Assembly (NCBI GenBank): GCA_951230915.1
Contig: OX579635.1
Span: 5,208,001 to 5,272,000 of the forward strand
Origin: Antitrichia curtipendula
Lineage: Eukaryota > Streptophyta > Bryopsida > Hypnales > Leucodontaceae
Direction of reading: 5' to 3'
Length of the DNA stretch: 64,000 bases
Below, piece by piece: positions 50,050 to 62,800 of this stretch. The number at the start of each line of letters is the position of its first letter. Position 1 is the stretch's first letter. A program made the position numbers and the translations under genes. Below the pieces are notes generated by a model, which had not been told where the DNA came from, did not search any database, and worked only from the letters and a program-made list of their open reading frames with translations.

Positions 50050-50400
50050 GAGGGGGACTGTGGGAGTATGCAGGGTTCACACTGTTGGGTTGCGGACAAT
50101 GGACGGAACGACCTCTGAGGCTTTGAAGGACCGTGACGTCACGGGGAGGACGTCACCTAATTTATGAATAAACCGCAAGGGGACCCAGTGAAGTGGGTTG
50201 CGGGGTTTAACGTCGATGGGTGGTATCGTACGTACATGGGCTGGGGAAATTTAATAATGGAGCACGTTGTGGACGTTGTGGACGGAAGAGCGCACGTGGC
50301 AGCGTTTAGACCTGTAATCCAGGTATCATCTTGGCTCGGAAAATAAGTACTTACTGTCATTCCAAGTTTCCAACCCCAGAAGCTGGTTTTCAAATTTTTT
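50050..50400 (+). mobile_element. Possible start of an LTR (polypurine tract then TGTGGGAG)
   Basis: A tract gaggggga at 50050-50057 is followed by ctgtgggagtatgcaggg, the arrangement seen where a polypurine tract meets a 3' LTR of copia-type elements. No internal gag-pol frames precede it and no second LTR is recognised. At best this is a solo or truncated LTR; the end coordinate is a guess. Confidence 0.25.
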
Positions 50401-50530
50401 TTATCATACTACTTTTTTTTTATACAAGTGTTGCAGTAGTAACATTCTACTGAAGTACCATGGTTGTTAACCGACCTCGTCACTTTGGAGATTTCAATGC
50501 CTTTTTAAACCGAACCTAATATCATAAAGG

Positions 50531-50655
50531 TATGTTTGCACTTGGTGTTAAAAGTCGGTGTTGTTACTGAGGGTGTTAGGAAATTTTTTTGACCGACTTC
50601 TAAACTCCATTCACATTGCAAACATCATGGTCCCTGACACCAAGTGCAAACATGG
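50531..50655. repeat. Short inverted repeat (foldback)
   Basis: Arms atgtttgcacttggtgt (about 50532-50548) and acaccaagtgcaaacat (about 50637-50653) are fully complementary, with roughly 90 bp between. It may be a small MITE. Confidence 0.65.
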
Positions 50656-50659
50656 TTGA

Positions 50660-50985
50660 ATTTTGTTAAAATGGCGGTATTCCGTGTGCCATTTTCAAAC
50701 CGTCTGGTCTGAATTGTAAAAGTGACATCTAGGACTATCATAGATTTTAAAAATCTTTGTTTTATATAGATTTCAAAAATCTAGGAATAATATAGATTTC
50801 ATTTCGTGCGGTTTAAATTGCGAAATTGACATAAATTTTATAACACTTGTAGATTTCATACATCTAGAAATAATATAGATTTTAGAAATCTAGGATAGTT
50901 GTACATTTCAGACTGTCCAGTTTGAATTGTAAAACTTGCCAAAGTTGTGGAATTTCCGCCATTTAAAAAAATTGTCCATAAATGT
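50660..50985. mobile_element. Foldback element family I, copy 2
   Basis: Termini gttaaaatggcggtattcc and, complemented, tttaaatggcggaaattcc are imperfect inverted repeats. Inside are repeated tagatttc and agaaatcta words. It matches 38152-38370. No ORF. Confidence 0.6.
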
Positions 50986-51524
50986 ATCCTTACCATTGTT
51001 GTTAATATTATAATTTAGAATGTCCTAAGAGTATCGTTCATATAGTTCAAGAACTTGGAATCTGCTACTAACTACAACAAGTGGTTCTAAGTAAAATTGT
51101 TGCAGTTTCATAAATTCCAATTGGAGTCTATAAGAAAATTTGCAAGAAGTAAAAATTGATTTTTTTAATGCTTTCAAAGGTTCTAAATTCTAAAAGAGTA
51201 CAAGATCATGAAGTTCATTCATTTTTGTAGTGTTATATTAGATTCTTGAGCTATACATATAACAATTATAATTTTTGGAGTTTGTTCATGTACTACAGTA
51301 CTAGCTTGAATACTAGCTTACATGAATCGAAATAACGAATCAATCATTCAACAATTGGATAGTCTTGACTAATATCATTGGACATATCAGTTTGGTATGC
51401 ATTTCCAAAAGCTAAAACTCATAACAATACATTGATGTCCACAAGGCATTCCTACTTTTATTGAAACTTTTGTTTCTTTGATCAAGTACATTCTCAAACC
51501 AGTAACATTAGATGTGTCGACGGG
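50986..51524. other. AT-rich gene-free DNA
   Basis: No gene or repeat recognised. Confidence 0.5.
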
Positions 51525-51835
51525 CCGTTTTAGACTCGTTCCCGACATTGTTCCCCACAGCAGTTAAAGAACAGATGTTGTTAGAATTTTAGGAGGAAAA
51601 AATAAATAAATAAATGCAAAAAAAATTGAAAAAACAAATTTGAACTCTTTTTTTGAAAAAAAAAATGAAAAAAATGATGTAGCGGTCTCTCTGCCACATC
51701 AGGCAACTGCTATGGCACAATTCTCAGAGTTTGGGATTCCTAGGGAACCCAAGGGAACTTGCAGTCCTTTGAAAAACTCGCAGTTTTCAAAGGGTTGCGA
51801 GTTCCCTCCATAGGGGCTGAAAAACATCTAATGTC
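51525..51835 (+). repeat. Repeat family G, copy 1
   Basis: Contains acgggccgttttagactcg at the left and gggttgcgagttccctcc at the right, with gccacatcaggcaactgc in the middle. An inverted, diverged copy lies at 56080-56385 within another element. Confidence 0.65.
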
Positions 51836-51920
51836 TTAAGATCAATGATACTTTTTGAAAATGAATATCATTACGTGTCTGGTATTTCTAAAATCCAATC
51901 CAAATCCAACACTATTTTAG

Positions 51921-52081
51921 ATTGCATGCAACAAAAGTCAAGTCTGAATTTTCTTAAAGGCCTCAACCAAACTAGCACAACATCGATGGCATTTGAGAAT
52001 AAAGAGCTTAATGAATGTGAAAAAGAAATAGTCTATGATTTTTTAGAGCATTACCACCGTTACACAACAGAGTTGGCCAGG
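51921..52081 (+). pseudogene. Possible orphan exon fragment
   Basis: An open stretch with exon-like edges: attttag directly before 51921 and gccag followed by gtgagt at 52082. It encodes about 53 residues of mixed, protein-like composition, including a CEKEIVYDFLEHYHRYTTEL stretch. I do not recognise the family and see no partner exons nearby. It may be a captured or left-behind exon, or chance. Confidence 0.3.
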
Positions 52082-52083
52082 TG

Positions 52084-54988
52084 AGTTTCTATTGTGTCTA
52101 GGTTGGAAATGGTGCCTTGCAATGGCTATAGAAAGTTCATCAACCACTTCTAAGAATGAGTTTGGCATGGATTTTTGGAGTGTACATTGTTGTTCTTCTT
52201 AGCTATGCCACATATTTGCATTCATTATTAAAATCTTTTAGTATCCATAATTCATTGGACAAGATCAACATGAATAGGATGTGATGGACCTTTACTACGA
52301 GAATAGTATGTAAATAGTGCATGAATGGTGTATTGGTGACTTGGCGTGTTAGGAATGGAGAGTAAGAATTGGGCATGGGCAAGTAGAAAGAACCAAATAA
52401 TTTGAGCATGTTGAGAGATACTTCCAAGGCTAGTTAGATTTTGGACAAGGGTGATTGCAAGAAAGACCGGTCCTATTTTGTGTCATAGTTGGAGTGACAC
52501 AGTTGTCATTGGCCATAACTTTTGAAAAATGAAGCCAATGTACTTGAAAATTTTATTGAAGATGGCTAATTTGAAAGTGTTGAAATTTCCTTATTTTTCA
52601 AAAAATTGAAACAAATTTTATAATTAAGTTAAATTTAGCTAATTTGTCACACTTTGTGGTTTAGGATTTTTTAGTACTATGGAATATCCAAAAATAATGA
52701 CGTAGACTTAAAAAATTTGTGGGCTATTCTACACTAGATGGGCACATGCCTACCATAGAATTTTTTTTTAAATATATTATTTTATGTCTTCCACATGCAT
52801 GCTAATAGGGCTCCCTTGCATGCACACTTTTGAACATTGAAGATGGTTTTGAGATCATTCTTTTGGATGAAATATTTTTATTATAAAAATTCTATCAAAT
52901 GGACAATTTTTAGTTTCTTTATTAAAAAAAATCCTTTTTTTTTACAAATTAAAACATCAAAATACCTATTTTCTTGAGATTTTTTACTTTTCTAGTTCTC
53001 CTACTTAAAAAAAAATTCTATGTTTTTCCTTCCTAGGGTACTTTCTTCCTAGGATATCCTAGGTTCTATGTCTATGTATATACATTGGACATATTTTTTA
53101 TATTTATTTAAAATTATTTTTCTAATTTTAAAGTACTCCCCAAAAAACCATGAGTATTATGTAAAATGCTACCAAAATCATTTGATCTTTCTTGCAAATG
53201 ATCTACAATACTAAGGGTGGCAATGCTTTTACTTGTTTTATTTGACTTATTAAAATTTGAATCTTTGGAGGAAATTTTTGCACATTTTACAAGTATATTA
53301 TTTAATTTTATTACATCAAATTGGTCTGATAATGTATGTCTTTAGAAATTCAAGCATCACTTTCAATTGGTTAAATTATACGAAGTTATTTAAACAAAAC
53401 ATCACCTTGAATTATTTTATTTATGATTTATCATCTCGAATTTGGACTTTAGAGCATTTAGGAGGAATATAGTTATGTTGAATTTTTAATAGATTAAATT
53501 TTGATTATAATTACTTCAAACTAATAGTTCTTAATTTAGTTTTATCAAAAAATGGCTCCATATCACATTCCTTGAATGATATGGAAGTCATGTTTAGGAA
53601 ATCAATACAAATATTATATATCATCTTGAAATACACCTATACACTAGTAGAAATGTACAATTTTTTTATGAGACATTTAACTCTTTAATACCATTGTTAC
53701 CAAATGAATGTAGTTAATTCTCATTCATTGTGGCTAACTAAAGACACAACGGTGCTAGTATGTGAGCCAAAGAATGTGAGCTTGTGAGCATTGAGCCTAC
53801 AATATAGGTACCTATAATATAGATATCACACACTATAGAAGGTTTATGTATCATAAACACCTATAATATGGATATTTGTAACATATATTCTATAATCATA
53901 GATGATTTCTATAGTATATATACCTATAACATAGGTGTATAGTATTCTAGGTTCATGGGCTCACATTCCTATGCTCACATAATAGCAACCCTCATTAAAG
54001 ACAATACAACCTAACAATAGATTATACAATGTAACTTATTTTCTTAAGATTAGTGAATTTTTTTGTAGTGTATTTAATTCAAATTTCTATAAATAATTTT
54101 CTTTACTTGTTACTTGCCTTTAATGTGGTTGTGAATTGGAAATATTAGCTTGAAATACTATATTTGTTTATTTGGGACTTTTTAAAATTCCAAAGTTGTA
54201 TTACCCTAAGCCTTATTGAAACCTCTTCAATTTAAATAGGCTATATGTGTATTTATAACATACATTATTTTCTATTTAAGCCTATAGAAGCTATTAATGG
54301 TATAAAATATTGCTAAAAATAAGACTTTTATGGTATTTAAAGTAGTCACCTTAAAGTCTTTGAAGTCCCAAATTCACTCAATACTTCTAATTTATTGAAT
54401 TTAACAAATATAATATTTTTAATTTTAAAACTTTGTTATAGCTATAATGAGGTTGAATACGGCATGTTAGAATCAATAAGCCAAGACTTGGTAAACCCTT
54501 AAAGGACAAGGGGCTCAAGGGGGTGACCTTAGAAATCATCCTTTTTCATTATAGTGCGAATCATTGGCTTAAAAAATAGCGAAAGCACTCATTGGAAGTC
54601 AAACTACTATAGAAGACCTCCCCTTTTCACAACAAAATTTTGAAAATGAATAGTTGCACTTATGTCCTACTAGAAGGATTCCCTTGTCGTCCATTGGATG
54701 TTTGGCATCTATGTTGACGTTTAGAGGTTAAGAAGCAATGAAAGTTTTATGGTGCTTTTGAGTTGTTATGTAGTGATTTTCTTGTTAAAAAGTTGCAATT
54801 TTGTCATTTTCTCAATTTCTATGATTTTTATACTGTAATTGTAATAATTCAAATCACCTCACTTTTTCATAAACTGGGCATGGCTGAATATATATTTGGA
54901 ATGAGATTTTTCCATTGGTTCCTTTTCAGGTTTCATTCTACATCTTCTACATACATTGTCTTATCACACATTCTTGAGACAACAAATA
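52084..54988. other. AT-rich gene-free DNA
   Basis: At 53800-53960 words such as cctataatatggatat recur in both orientations. At 53642 a single cactagtagaaat resembles a CACTA end without a convincing partner. No gene. Confidence 0.5.
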
Positions 54989-55889
54989 TACTCCCTCTGT
55001 CCTTCTAAAAAACTCCAAATCTCCAAATCAAGCTCATCTTGTATCCCACTAAAATTTCTATCATTGAGTAAGCATTGGCTGTATTGAATGATCTTGTGGA
55101 GGCAAGTGGCAAGTGATGAAGGAGCATTCCTCTCCTAGCAAGCTTGGCCTTGCCCATATAAGGCTTCTTGTACTTGTTACTTCCTCAAACAATTGTGTTG
55201 ACAATGGATTCAATGACCACTTAGGCTCTATGAAGATTTATTCATGAAGGAGGTTAGATTTTCTTGTTGTGGATATTTAGGTTGGAAGTAGATATTTTTA
55301 GAAATCCATTGTTGCCACCAACCTTTAAATCATTAGGAACGATGAATTGGCAACATTCACAAACAATGCTTAAATATGATACTTTTTGCATAGATTTTGG
55401 GTATCTGAACAACAATGCCTAAGTTAGAGATTTTGCATAGATCTAAGGGATGGATTGGTCATGAATGCATGTATCATTGATATAAAGACTAAAAATACAA
55501 ATTAATCCCTCATTGGGAAGGTTTTTAGAGGGATAGAGGAATACTAAGTTTGTAATAATTAATGTTTATATTTTTGTTCATATTTTAACATTTTGATGAT
55601 GATATTTCTTTGTTTTTGGTCCTTGGAAGTGAAAAAAAATTCAATTTTTTCTAACAAATCAAACAGGTATTTTCTTTTTCATTGAATAGTTTAAAGAAAA
55701 ATATTTTTCCAATGGGCTCATTAACTCCAAAATGCCCAAGGCCTTTCTGAGCTTTGTAGAGTTTGCTCTAAAGTATACAAATAGTCAAAGTATTGATGAT
55801 TTCATCAATTTTCTTAAATTCTATCCGTACAAATTCAGATTACATGTGTTATAAATTGCATAAGAAAAGAAAATACAACAATTTATCAC

Positions 55890-56932
55890 TTAACCTCTAA
55901 AATCCTAAAGTCCCTTGGAGGACTTTTGGAATTTTAGATAGGCTTGTGTGACTTCAATTTTTGACCTATTTTTTTGAAATTGTTTTTGAAGATAGAAACT
56001 CACATTAACTTTTTGTGACTATAATTTTTTTAAATTTCAATTGGTGCGTGGGAATAAAACATTACATGTTTTTTAGTTCCTGTGGAGGGTTGCGAGTTCT
56101 CCCAGGGTTCCCAGACTTTAGAACTGTCTGGAATTGTGCCACAGCAGCTGTCTGACATGGCAAAGAGACTGCCACATCATATATTCTTAAATAAATGTAA
56201 AAAAAAAAAAAATCATCTTTATTTTAGATTTTAGATTTTTTGTTTTTCATTTTAGATTTTAGACTTTTATTTTTATTTTCCCAAATTTTTTTTTTGACAA
56301 CGGTCGTTCTTTAACTTCTGGAGGACCAGCGCCGAGAATAGGCCTGAAACGGCCCTCCAACCCCCCCAAAAAAACATCTAATGACCATGCCACACTAAGA
56401 CCAGAAAGCAATTTGATGGGCAACAAAAAAATCACAAAAATTTAAATTTTTTAATTTTTAATTTTTTTTTACAAAGATATTGATTTTGTTTATGTGTGAA
56501 GCTTTTATTCATTTGTATTTGAATTCCATTCTTAGAGCTATTATTGGTTTAGATATAACTTTTTTTAAGAATGAAATCAAATTGTTGTTTTTTGAATTTA
56601 AAAAAAAATCCTCAACTCAATTCTTCAACAAAAGAAATTGAAGATTGAAAATTTCTGGAGCAAAAAGTGAAGTTAATAAAATTTAAAATCTTAATATCTA
56701 GTCATGTAGGGAACAAGAATATTTGTTTTCTTCACTTTGAACACAAATATCTTGCAATCTACATAGGCAAAGTTTTTGAAATTTCTTCCATACATGTTTA
56801 TACTAGTCTAGTGCAAGATCCTATAGTTAGATTTGCAAAATAAAAAATTTCAAAGTTTTTTACTCTTTGCAATAGAAATGACAATATAGAGTGGTTTTTG
56901 ATGAAAAAAGTCCTTGAGACTTTAGAAACTAA
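55890..56932 (-). mobile_element. TTAA-type element, copy D, nested in family F
   Basis: Left end TTAACCTCTAAAATCC at 55890; right end, read on the minus strand, a degenerate TTAGTTTCTAAAG. The right 500 bp match copy A in reverse (tagtctagtgcaagatccta near 56805). A family G fragment at 56080-56385 is itself inside it. No ORF. Confidence 0.55.
56080..56385 (-). repeat. Repeat family G, copy 2, inside element D
   Basis: The complement of 51525-51835, diverged: gggttgcgagttctccc near 56088, aaagagactgccacatcat near 56162 and cctgaaacggccctcc near 56343. Confidence 0.6.
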
Positions 56933-57329
56933 TATGGATTTAAAAATTGTAATTTTTGATTATGAAGGTGCTAGATTGTGAAAGCAATTTGAAGTCTATC
57001 TATCTTCTTTTTTCATTTCAATTATAAAATTGACGTCAAAAAAAAATTATAAGGTTAATAGACATTACATGTATAATTGTGCAAGCAATTTACAACTTTT
57101 CAAAATGTATTCTATAATTTTTTTAAATGAATTTCTAATGTAATATCCCCTTCAAAATTCAATGTATTTTAGGCTCACTATCTAAAGTCCTTAACACTAG
57201 AAAATAAACTCTCCTTGCTGAATTTTCATCTTAAATAGAAAATCAATAAGCATTCATTTTCATAATCAGATTTCTTTTAATCTCTAAAGGACCAAACAAT
57301 GTTTTTTGTCAATATAGCAATTTTGGACA

Positions 57330-59160
57330 GTTCACTAAGAATATAAATATTCACTATATTTTTTGAATTTTTTAGATATAAGGTATAATGGCAAAATATT
57401 TATGGTGTGCCTTATTTTTTTACTAATTATAGGACCAGACAACCAAATCTACAAATAAATGTAAAGAGGGTTTACTAAAAGTCCAAAGAATCCGTTGAGC
57501 TAAATAGAAATTTTTCATTTGACCATTTGCCATCAGTAAAAATTTGATGGCAAAATAAAGGGATTACTTCTTTAACATTTAATGGGAATGAAGAGTAGAG
57601 AGATCATTTTTATTATAAAATTCATTGCTTGTCATGAATCCTCAAAGGGTATGGGTTAATTTGAAGATGCAAATTTCAACTCTCATTGTCAAAATGCAGG
57701 AATTGTTTTCAATAGAGAATTTCATACTTCATTTTGGCATAGTAGAATAATTTTTTTAGAAAAAATTGAAATTTAAAAAGTTGAAAAATCAAGCTAACCT
57801 TAATTTTTTAAACCTGTTGTGATTTTGAGCCTCCAAAAAAAGTTTATGGACAAAATTCAAAGAGTATATTTGAAAATGTTAAAGAAAATATCTTTTCCAA
57901 TCCCTCTTTGAATTTTGTCCATAAAATTTGATTGAAGACTCAAAATTTCAAACAAATTTTCAAAGATGAAAGTTAGCTTGAATTAACACATTAATTATGT
58001 TTAACCCCTAAAGGACCAACATGCATTTTTTGACAACATAGAATTTTTTGGTAGGTACGTGTGATTGGAGATTTGCATATTTTAGGTTGAAATTTTAATT
58101 GAAGGTGGGAACAAGGAATATCTTTCATATGCACTAAATTTCATGACAATTTGGAAATATGAATAAAAAGTTATGGCCTAATATGTTTCTTTTTTCCCCG
58201 GGCATGCAATCTGGGCAAATAAAAAAAACTCACTTTTTTCAAACACAAAAACTTGAAATTGGTTTTCTAGAGTTATATGTACGTGAAAAGTTTTGAATCA
58301 TTCCATTTTTTATGAATGAGTCAAAAGTTATGAGAAGTTTTAGTTTGCAAGTAGCTGTAGATTCTCTACTCTAAAATAAATTTTGAAGTCCTTTATCTTA
58401 CTCAATTTTCAATATTTAAAAAAAAAAAAAAAATCATAGGATGTAGATTGTTTATATCAACATTGCAACCACTGGGATTGGCATTTGTCAATTCCGTAAT
58501 TAAATTCTTAACAATTTTATATTTTGAATCATTCTCTACTTCTTTCTACTTACTATTTTTCCTATATGTTGTACAATTCCAAATGATGTGAAATTTTTTA
58601 AGGAATGTAGCCAACTTGTCTAGGAAAAATAATCCAAAGAAGCACCACCATTTTGGACATTTTTTCATAGAAAAGTGAGCTTGTGAAGTGCAGCTGCCCT
58701 ATTTTTCGTAGGGCCAGAAAAATGATTTTAGTGAATTTGAATGCTTATATCTTGCAAATCATGAGGCGGAAATTTCTGAAATTTTTACCACATGTTCTCA
58801 AGTTAGCATACTACAAGATCCTACAGTTACATGTGTCAAAAATTTTTTTTTTTCAAAATTTGGTACTTGTAATAAAAATGGCAGTTTTGGTGAAAACTTA
58901 AGGGGTTAAAGTTTTTTGAAAAAGTCATTCTATTGTGCCTAAATGAGGTCTGAAATACTATTTTAAACACAATTCTTACTTTTGACTTAGCTATGAGCAC
59001 TTGAGCTCCTACTAATCCTACTTTAGATATCCCACATGCATTGTTTTACCTCCTACCACTACACTTATATAAATAACTTGTCTTTTCAACCTTCCATACA
59101 CAAAATTAATGGCATTTGAAGTTATGAGAAATATTTGTCAAATATTTTGATTTGTTTGAA
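57330..59160 (-). repeat. Repeat family H, copy 3, interrupted by TTAA element E
   Basis: 57330-58000 and 58910-59160 match 37958-39110 in reverse. A central inverted repeat (ttatggacaaaattcaaagag near 57848, its complement near 57905) corresponds to that of copy 2. Confidence 0.6.
58001..58909. mobile_element. TTAA-flanked element, copy E
   Basis: TTAA at 58001-58004 followed by CCCCTAAAGGACC; right end GGGG then TTAA at 58906-58909. About 909 bp, inverted relative to copy B. It splits family H, and the unsplit copy near 38440 shows one TTAA in the equivalent place, so duplication of TTAA on insertion is supported. No ORF. Confidence 0.75.
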
Positions 59161-59564
59161 TTCAATGTAAATTTTTTTAAGATTATATCTCATAAAGTAG
59201 GGAAACATCTTCATGCACATGTAGAACGTGGGTGTTTAAAAGACATGGCATGTTGTAAACTTATCCAATGTTGGTGATCTATGACAAGTGGGGCATAGCA
59301 AACCTTGCCCTTGGTCCCACTCAAAACCACTCCATCTTGAAATGATTGTTCACTTTGCATGTCATATTTTTTAAGGTTGTTTTGAGTAAGTCAAAAAAAT
59401 GCTTCCTTATGGCTAATTTTATTTAGATTACAATGAACACACACAATGTTCTTCATTGATTCTAGTGATATAAAATTTGGAACCTTTCTTAATTATGTTT
59501 TTCACAATATAGTCAATGAAATTGGCTCAAAAAAATATCGAGGACAATCACATGACGGAGGGAG

Positions 59565-59898
59565 TATATGCAGCCACTGCATTTATTGTAGACAGTGACA
59601 TTGACCAACTTGTGCTTCCACCACTTTGATATTGAAGACTATCCATGAGCATGAATAGATGAGTCATTACTAGTAACGGGGGTCAGTCTAGGTGACTGTA
59701 TCAGGTCACGAACAGTAACCTCTACCTTAGAACACTAAATAAATGTCAAAACTTGGCTAGAACCTTGAGCAACTAAGCTTGACCTTGCTAGAGTCCCGTC
59801 CTATTTTGAAGGTACTGTGAAAGGGACCTAATTTCTGCAAGAAAGGTTCAAAATTTGCTATGCAGATTGCTAGCTCCGCCAACGGTTCTAAAACGTAG
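59565..59898. other. 3' flank of the Sec14-like gene
   Basis: Contains the presumed 3' untranslated region of the minus-strand gene. No separate gene is seen. Confidence 0.5.
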
Positions 59899-62800
59899 TT
59901 ATTGCTTGAAGGTGTCAGGAATTGTATCAGGAGTGAAGTATTCATTTCGTAAGTCCTCTACAGAACAAAACCGAACCTGCAAGAACAAGCAACAGCAAAT
60001 GATTTGAGTCCGTTATTCAGCTATGGTTTGTCTCGATACTTTGAAATTGCTGAGCACATACATGATGAACCTCAAGATGTAAATGTCATATGAAGAGAAC
60101 TACATGGCATCTGAAATGATTTTCATCAGCAAAAGACGTGAATGGATACGTTTAACAACTCCAATACGAAAACTTCGCAAGACACGCCAGTTGGGCCCCT
60201 CGATATTCTTATCTGGAAAGAACTTCTACATTTCAGCGATGAATCTTAATATTCCTAAAATCAACATATGGTGGAGCTGAAGAAGGTGACGTACCAAGGC
60301 CGCGTACTTCCCAAACAACGGTTTCATCATTCTCCACCATGGTTCAAATATGAAGGGAGCGTCTACAAGCAATACTTGTCCAAGCCTCTTTGGATAATAC
60401 TTGAAGAAAACGTCAATCTGTACAAATAAGGAGAAGCTCCCCTCTCGATTAAGGAATGGACAAAGAAGATCTAGAAACTTAATGAAAATGAAAATATTGT
60501 CATAAGATCGCCGTAGTGACATTGTAAGAAATTTGCCATGATTTATTCTTACCAGAAACTTAACAAATTTCAAATCCCCATTCTTTTGTTGGAAGCCTCT
60601 CAGGTCAAAGATCCCAAGAAATGTCTCGCCATCAGCTGGTAGTTGCTTGAGGGCCTTCTCTATCAAATACACGCAGTGCTTCTGGCTCTCGAGTAACAAG
60701 TCATCCTGTGCATACACCAGATTCTTTTCAACTACTCCGCATCTGTCACTTGAATCCAGCAACAAAATAGTACAGGTACAAAATACACAACTCATTTCTA
60801 GTCTCCGTTTGAACAATGCCTAACAACAGACTCTAATTCGTAAGCTGCAGGTTCGGCAAGGCCCTCGTATCCGAGAAAATTCATATCACTGCTGAAGTAT
60901 GAATCGGTAAAAAAATTCCCGCAGATTTAGAATTTTCAGTAAAATTAGACTGATCTATGAACTTCTAAGAACATCATAACGAGAATTTTCCGCATACATC
61001 ATGGGAGGTCTCCCTACGATTCCGGTGATCGTACGGGCCTCCCAAAAAACATTGGGAGGTCTCACTGTCACCACAGGGAGGCCTCTCCATATGGGAAAAT
61101 TCTATTATGATGTTGTCAAGAAGTTCATGAAACAATCTATTTTAAACGGAAACCCAGGTACGCCCGATTTATTCTCATTCTCAACCAAAAATCTGCACAC
61201 AGTAGGGGATCCATACCTAAGCGGGGATGAATAAATCAAGAGCGTCAAAAAGCTTACATTCGGAAAATGTTTAGTTGATATGACAATGATCACTGGTTTG
61301 CCATCGTTGGCAGGCGATTTATGAAGGTAAGCTTCGCCTATGCTTGCAACCCTGCTAATTGACGCTTCCGTGATCTCATCAACGCCAAAATCCCTTCGCC
61401 ACTCCTACCAATATCAAACAAACAAGCTGATGTTAGCGACCATACCAGATCTCTACTCGATAATTTTTCAATCATCATACGAGATTTATATATCACCTGA
61501 CATTTGCATCTTTATCTGATATTTGGTTACTTTGTACTGTAGAGGATCCATAAGAAGAAAGCTAGCATACTATAGGGTTTCTTCCTCCAGGCTCAATGCT
61601 TTGAAGAGAGATGAAGATCCCCATCCCGGCTTCGTCTGTACTTCTAGGAGCTCTTTGAAGATCCTCAAAGAACGGAGCAAGCAGGGTCGTGCACGCTGTT
61701 CCACTTCCTCAAATAAAAAAACTAAACTAAGACGGTCTCTTCGAGGTTGATCTCATGAACCTTGGTAAATATGAATACACTACGGTCCTAAATACTCCAA
61801 ATAGAACTTCGTAGCCTTCCATACCCTACAAACACCAGACCTGCACGGCAGGGTCCTCTATACTACTGCAGTCCCTTTCTTGTTTATCAAACTGAAACAA
61901 AAGCGAATACATACATAGGATGACGGTCTTACACCAACACGAATTGGTTCCATTGATAACACTTTCAGTTTCGTATATTTGCTCAACAAAAGAAGAGCAT
62001 TTACTCAATGGCACTTTATTTTGGGCTCACTTCATTTTGGTGAATCATGGTTGGCACTGAAGAGAATGAGCGGTTTACCAAGGCTTCGATGAGTTTCGCA
62101 ACTGCTGCATCAATGTCAAAATTTCGATCACGAAGAAACCACAGGAGAAGATCTTCATCGTCCCTGCCATTCTTCCCAATTGGCAAATCTGCACGCTCAA
62201 GTTCAAGGCGAGTCTTCACCTGGTCTATAAGCTGTCGCAAGAGAATATCCATGAATCATATTAGCACACAACTAGCTAGCAGATACTGCACAAACAAACC
62301 AAATTATACTCTTTCATATTTCGTGTTTGTGATGTGAACTTCGTTTCCAAATCCCATGTAACTCAATCTGTAGTGCACATTCCCAAAGATCTCCGTTTAG
62401 ATTCCCAAAATTATGAATGTAGTATCTACCTTAACATTACGAATCATGCAAATCTAATGAGAAGAGACATCGTGAGGCACATCTTGTGCAGAAAAGTCTA
62501 AATACACTGAAAAGATTACCGCTTGAAACTCCAAAGGAATCAGAGCAGCCTCTATACTTTTGGGAACGGCTCCAGCTCTCACGGCAAAATGGCTTCGCCT
62601 GGCGGCTTGATCGAGCAATTCTGTACAATGAATTATCAAATCAGCTGAATGAAGACCGAACACGCACTCACAAAAAAAGGAGTAACAGGACAGTTAACAT
62701 CAAAGAGTACATGCACTTTAATTAGAATGAACAGAAGACCTTTAAACCTAACACCTTACTTCCACCTTTCTATACATCTTATAAAGGTACCGAATCACTA

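Larger units (their letters stand above)
55715..57290 (+). repeat. Repeat family F, copy 2, interrupted
   Basis: 55715-55889 and about 56945-57290 together match 39281-39800. The gap is the TTAA element at 55890-56932. Confidence 0.6.
54991..59564. mobile_element. Mariner/Stowaway-like shell, 4.6 kb, with nested insertions
   Basis: Left end CTCCCTCTGTCC at 54991, right end complement CTCCCTCCGTCA ending at 59564, each flanked by TA (54989-54990, 59565-59566). These are the standard Stowaway/plant mariner terminus and target duplication. The interior is filled with families F, D/E (TTAA type), G and H. No transposase motif is readable. The true element without insertions may be only 1-2 kb. 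Confidence 0.65.

Noticed and set aside
53642..54070. CACTA element from cactagtagaaat to tttgtagtg
   Set aside because: The termini agree for only about five bases and the flanking triplets (ata, tat) do not match.
61001..61234. Plus-strand ORF inside the Sec14-like gene
   Set aside because: Lies in an intron, is made partly of gggaggtctc repeats and resembles no protein.
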